A stretch of DNA of 14,947 nucleotides, taken from contig JBDTLH010000259.1 of NCBI GenBank assembly GCA_039934875.1, positions 1 to 14,947 on the forward strand, written 5' to 3'. A program made the translations under genes and the position numbers. Shown one piece after another: positions 13,490-14,947 of the stretch; within the stretch, counting starts at the first letter, position 1; each line of letters begins with the position of its first letter. The notes below the pieces were generated by a model, which was not told where the DNA came from, ran no database searches, and saw only the letters and a list, made by a program, of their open reading frames with translations. The DNA is from JBDTLH01 sp039934875 (lineage in GTDB: Bacteria > Acidobacteriota > Terriglobia > Terriglobales > Acidobacteriaceae).

Positions 13490-14595
13490 GCGATTTCCTC
13501 TAATATCCCGGCTAACTGCTCTGCTCTGTGTCCGCAAGTATGTCTTGCAAGCACCGTCTCGCGCCCGTTCGCGGCCAGTTGCTTGCGCGCCTTCTCATCG
13601 CGGAGGTAGTACCGTATCTCTGCCTTCATGGCGTCTCCATTCTTAGCAACGATGTAGTCTTCCTGCCGGAACAAGCGCTCCGAATCCTGCCATGGCGCGC
13701 ATAGCAGCGGCGCCCCACAGGCAAGCGCCTCGAAAACTCGTATGGTAGGGACCCCTGCAAGCTTTTCGGCATACTGCATGCGCGGAACATGCAGCGAGAG
13801 CACGCTCCTGGCATAGGCCTCCGGGGCACTCAAATTCGGCAAATACCCTTCATATCGAATGCCCGCGCGCGCTAGTTCCGTCAGCGCCTCCGCCGGATAG
13901 CGGACGCCGTGCACCACCGTTCGCAGCTCTAGTTCTGCAGATGGTCCGATGAGAAACTCTTGCAGTTCTTTAGCACGATCATCGTCTCCCCAATTCCCCA
14001 CCCAGCACAGGTCGGTATTTTGCGGCGCCTCCCTCGGAGCAAAGCGCACTACATCCGCCGCCTCATGAAATGTCCAGGCGTTTTCGATCCCCAGGCCGTC
14101 CTTATAAATCTTTCGCAGCGCCTCCCCAAAAGTGAGCACGCCATCAAACAGGTGAAGATGAAAGCGAAGCAGTTCCTGCAATGCTGATACCGCCCGATGA
14201 TGAGTGTCGTGGAACAACGCCTTGAATCCATACTTCTGCTTGAGAGCTAGCGCTTGATTCACCACGAACGGGTCGTTCCACTCGTGGATAATCACCACAT
14301 CGCAATCCTTCAACTGTTCATCGAGTAATTGCGGAAGCGCATCTCCGGCCTCATAAAACTGAACGTCGATATCAGGATAGGCTGCGCGGAACAAGTCAAT
14401 GGACTCAATAGCTGCGTGGCCCTCCGTCTTGACCAGATTGCTCAGTGACCAGCCGCCCAACTGCTCAAAGCAGCGCACATCGTGTCCGTGATCTATCAGG
14501 GCCTGCACCAGGCCTCGCAGAAAATGCGCATTGCCGTTGTTCCAATCGGAGATCATGGAAGGAACGAACATCCGAATCCGGTATTGCTTGCTCAT
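13486..14595 (-). CDS. CgeB-like glycosyltransferase (first of three, divergent)
   Basis: A 369-residue protein of the same family but the most divergent of the three. It starts with MFVPSMISDWNNGNAHFLRG (9-28), equivalent to the paralogs' glycine-rich loop. The central motif reads FHDTHHR (128-134) where the other two have FWDVDAP or FYDIDTP, so the second acidic residue is lost and two histidines appear. CWVGNWGDDDR (197-207) and PTIRVFEALACGAPLLCA (283-300) follow at the expected places. The open frame extends to 14619, but ATG 14595 is preferred because it overlaps the upstream stop as ATGA (14592-14595). There is no clear Shine-Dalgarno sequence, so translation probably relies on coupling. 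Given the altered motif, it may use a different donor or acceptor from its neighbours. Confidence 0.83.
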   Translation of the reverse strand: MSKQYRIRMFVPSMISDWNNGNAHFLRGLVQALIDHGHDVRCFEQLGGWSLSNLVKTEGHAAIESIDLFRAAYPDIDVQFYEAGDALPQLLDEQLKDCDVVIIHEWNDPFVVNQALALKQKYGFKALFHDTHHRAVSALQELLRFHLHLFDGVLTFGEALRKIYKDGLGIENAWTFHEAADVVRFAPREAPQNTDLCWVGNWGDDDRAKELQEFLIGPSAELELRTVVHGVRYPAEALTELARAGIRYEGYLPNLSAPEAYARSVLSLHVPRMQYAEKLAGVPTIRVFEALACGAPLLCAPWQDSERLFRQEDYIVAKNGDAMKAEIRYYLRDEKARKQLAANGRETVLARHTCGHRAEQLAGILEEIA

Positions 14596-14947
14596 GCGGT
14601 GAACACCCGCGACCCGCACAATGCGCCATACAGCCCCAGATATTCTTCGGTCATGCGCTCCGCTGAATAACGCATTGACGCTCGACGCAGGGCGCGCTGC
14701 GAGTACCTATTCCAAAGCTCTCTGTCCTCCGATAAACGCCGCAGTTGCCGCTGCAGGTCCACCGCATCATTGCAATTGAAGTAAACTGCCGAGTCTCCCC
14801 ACACCTCGCGCAGGCTTTCGATGTCGTTGGCGAGAATGGCGCAGCCGGATAAGGCTGCTTCCACCGCCGCCAGGCCGAACGGCTCATAACGGGACGTAAC
14901 GATATAGATGGATGCCCGCGAGTAAAGCTCCCGCAACGCTTCTTCAC
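14592..14947 (-). CDS. GT4-family glycosyltransferase, C-terminal part (cut by window edge)
   Basis: The last 118 or so residues of a family 4 GT-B glycosyltransferase; the coding frame stays open to the right edge, so the N-terminal part lies outside. The EX7E motif is visible in SRYEPFGLAAVEA (E-P-F-G-L-A-A-V-E), followed by GCAILAND and a C-terminal helical tail. The stop (14592-14594) overlaps the next gene's ATG. It is the most upstream visible gene of the run. The TTG at 14936 would only be an internal codon. Confidence 0.88.
   Translation of the reverse strand, partial: EEALRELYSRASIYIVTSRYEPFGLAAVEAALSGCAILANDIESLREVWGDSAVYFNCNDAVDLQRQLRRLSEDRELWNRYSQRALRRASMRYSAERMTEEYLGLYGALCGSRVFTA

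Noticed and set aside
1..14947. Mobile element, phage or CRISPR content
   Set aside because: No transposase, integrase, phage or cas-like protein, no spaced direct-repeat array, and no att-like duplication of the tRNA-Ser 3' end is visible.

Overview
The window is chromosomal DNA from a moderately GC-rich bacterium, most likely an acidobacterium (Acidobacteriota, Terriglobia-like). The best marker is the secreted von Willebrand A protein at 240-1436, which matches the family known as the VWFA-related Acidobacterial domain. The gene mix (CgeB-type glycosyltransferases, a GDE_N_bis-type amylo-glucosidase, a divergent YchF) fits that assignment but does not prove it. I see no transposase, integrase, phage gene or CRISPR array.

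Left part, 1-3550, minus strand: tRNA-Ser(GGA), the secreted VWFA protein, an RluD-family pseudouridine synthase, a probable 6S RNA with its own promoter and intrinsic terminator, zapA, and a small coiled-coil gene that probably forms a two-gene unit with zapA. A 6S RNA gene just downstream of zapA repeats the arrangement known from Proteobacteria.

Middle part, 3573-7571, plus strand: a group II PLP decarboxylase of the aromatic amino acid decarboxylase type, a small DUF4149-like membrane protein, a YchF/OLA1-type GTPase with an altered switch II motif, and a ZIP-family metal transporter. The ZIP gene ends inside the end of a convergent CDGSH iron-sulfur protein gene (minus strand).

Right part, 7868-14947, minus strand: a dense run of carbohydrate genes. 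In transcription order these are a GT4 glycosyltransferase cut by the window edge, three consecutive and different CgeB-type glycosyltransferases, a 137-bp gap, a second GT4 glycosyltransferase, and an amylo-alpha-1,6-glucosidase-like enzyme. Every junction except the gap is a 4-base ATGA overlap, so the genes are probably translationally coupled and work together on a glycan or glycoside. This cluster is the best candidate for an undescribed pathway here. Its product cannot be read from the sequence.

Several start codons were moved inward from the longest open frame, using Shine-Dalgarno sequences, ATGA overlaps and family alignment. Promoter calls are by eye and weaker than gene calls.
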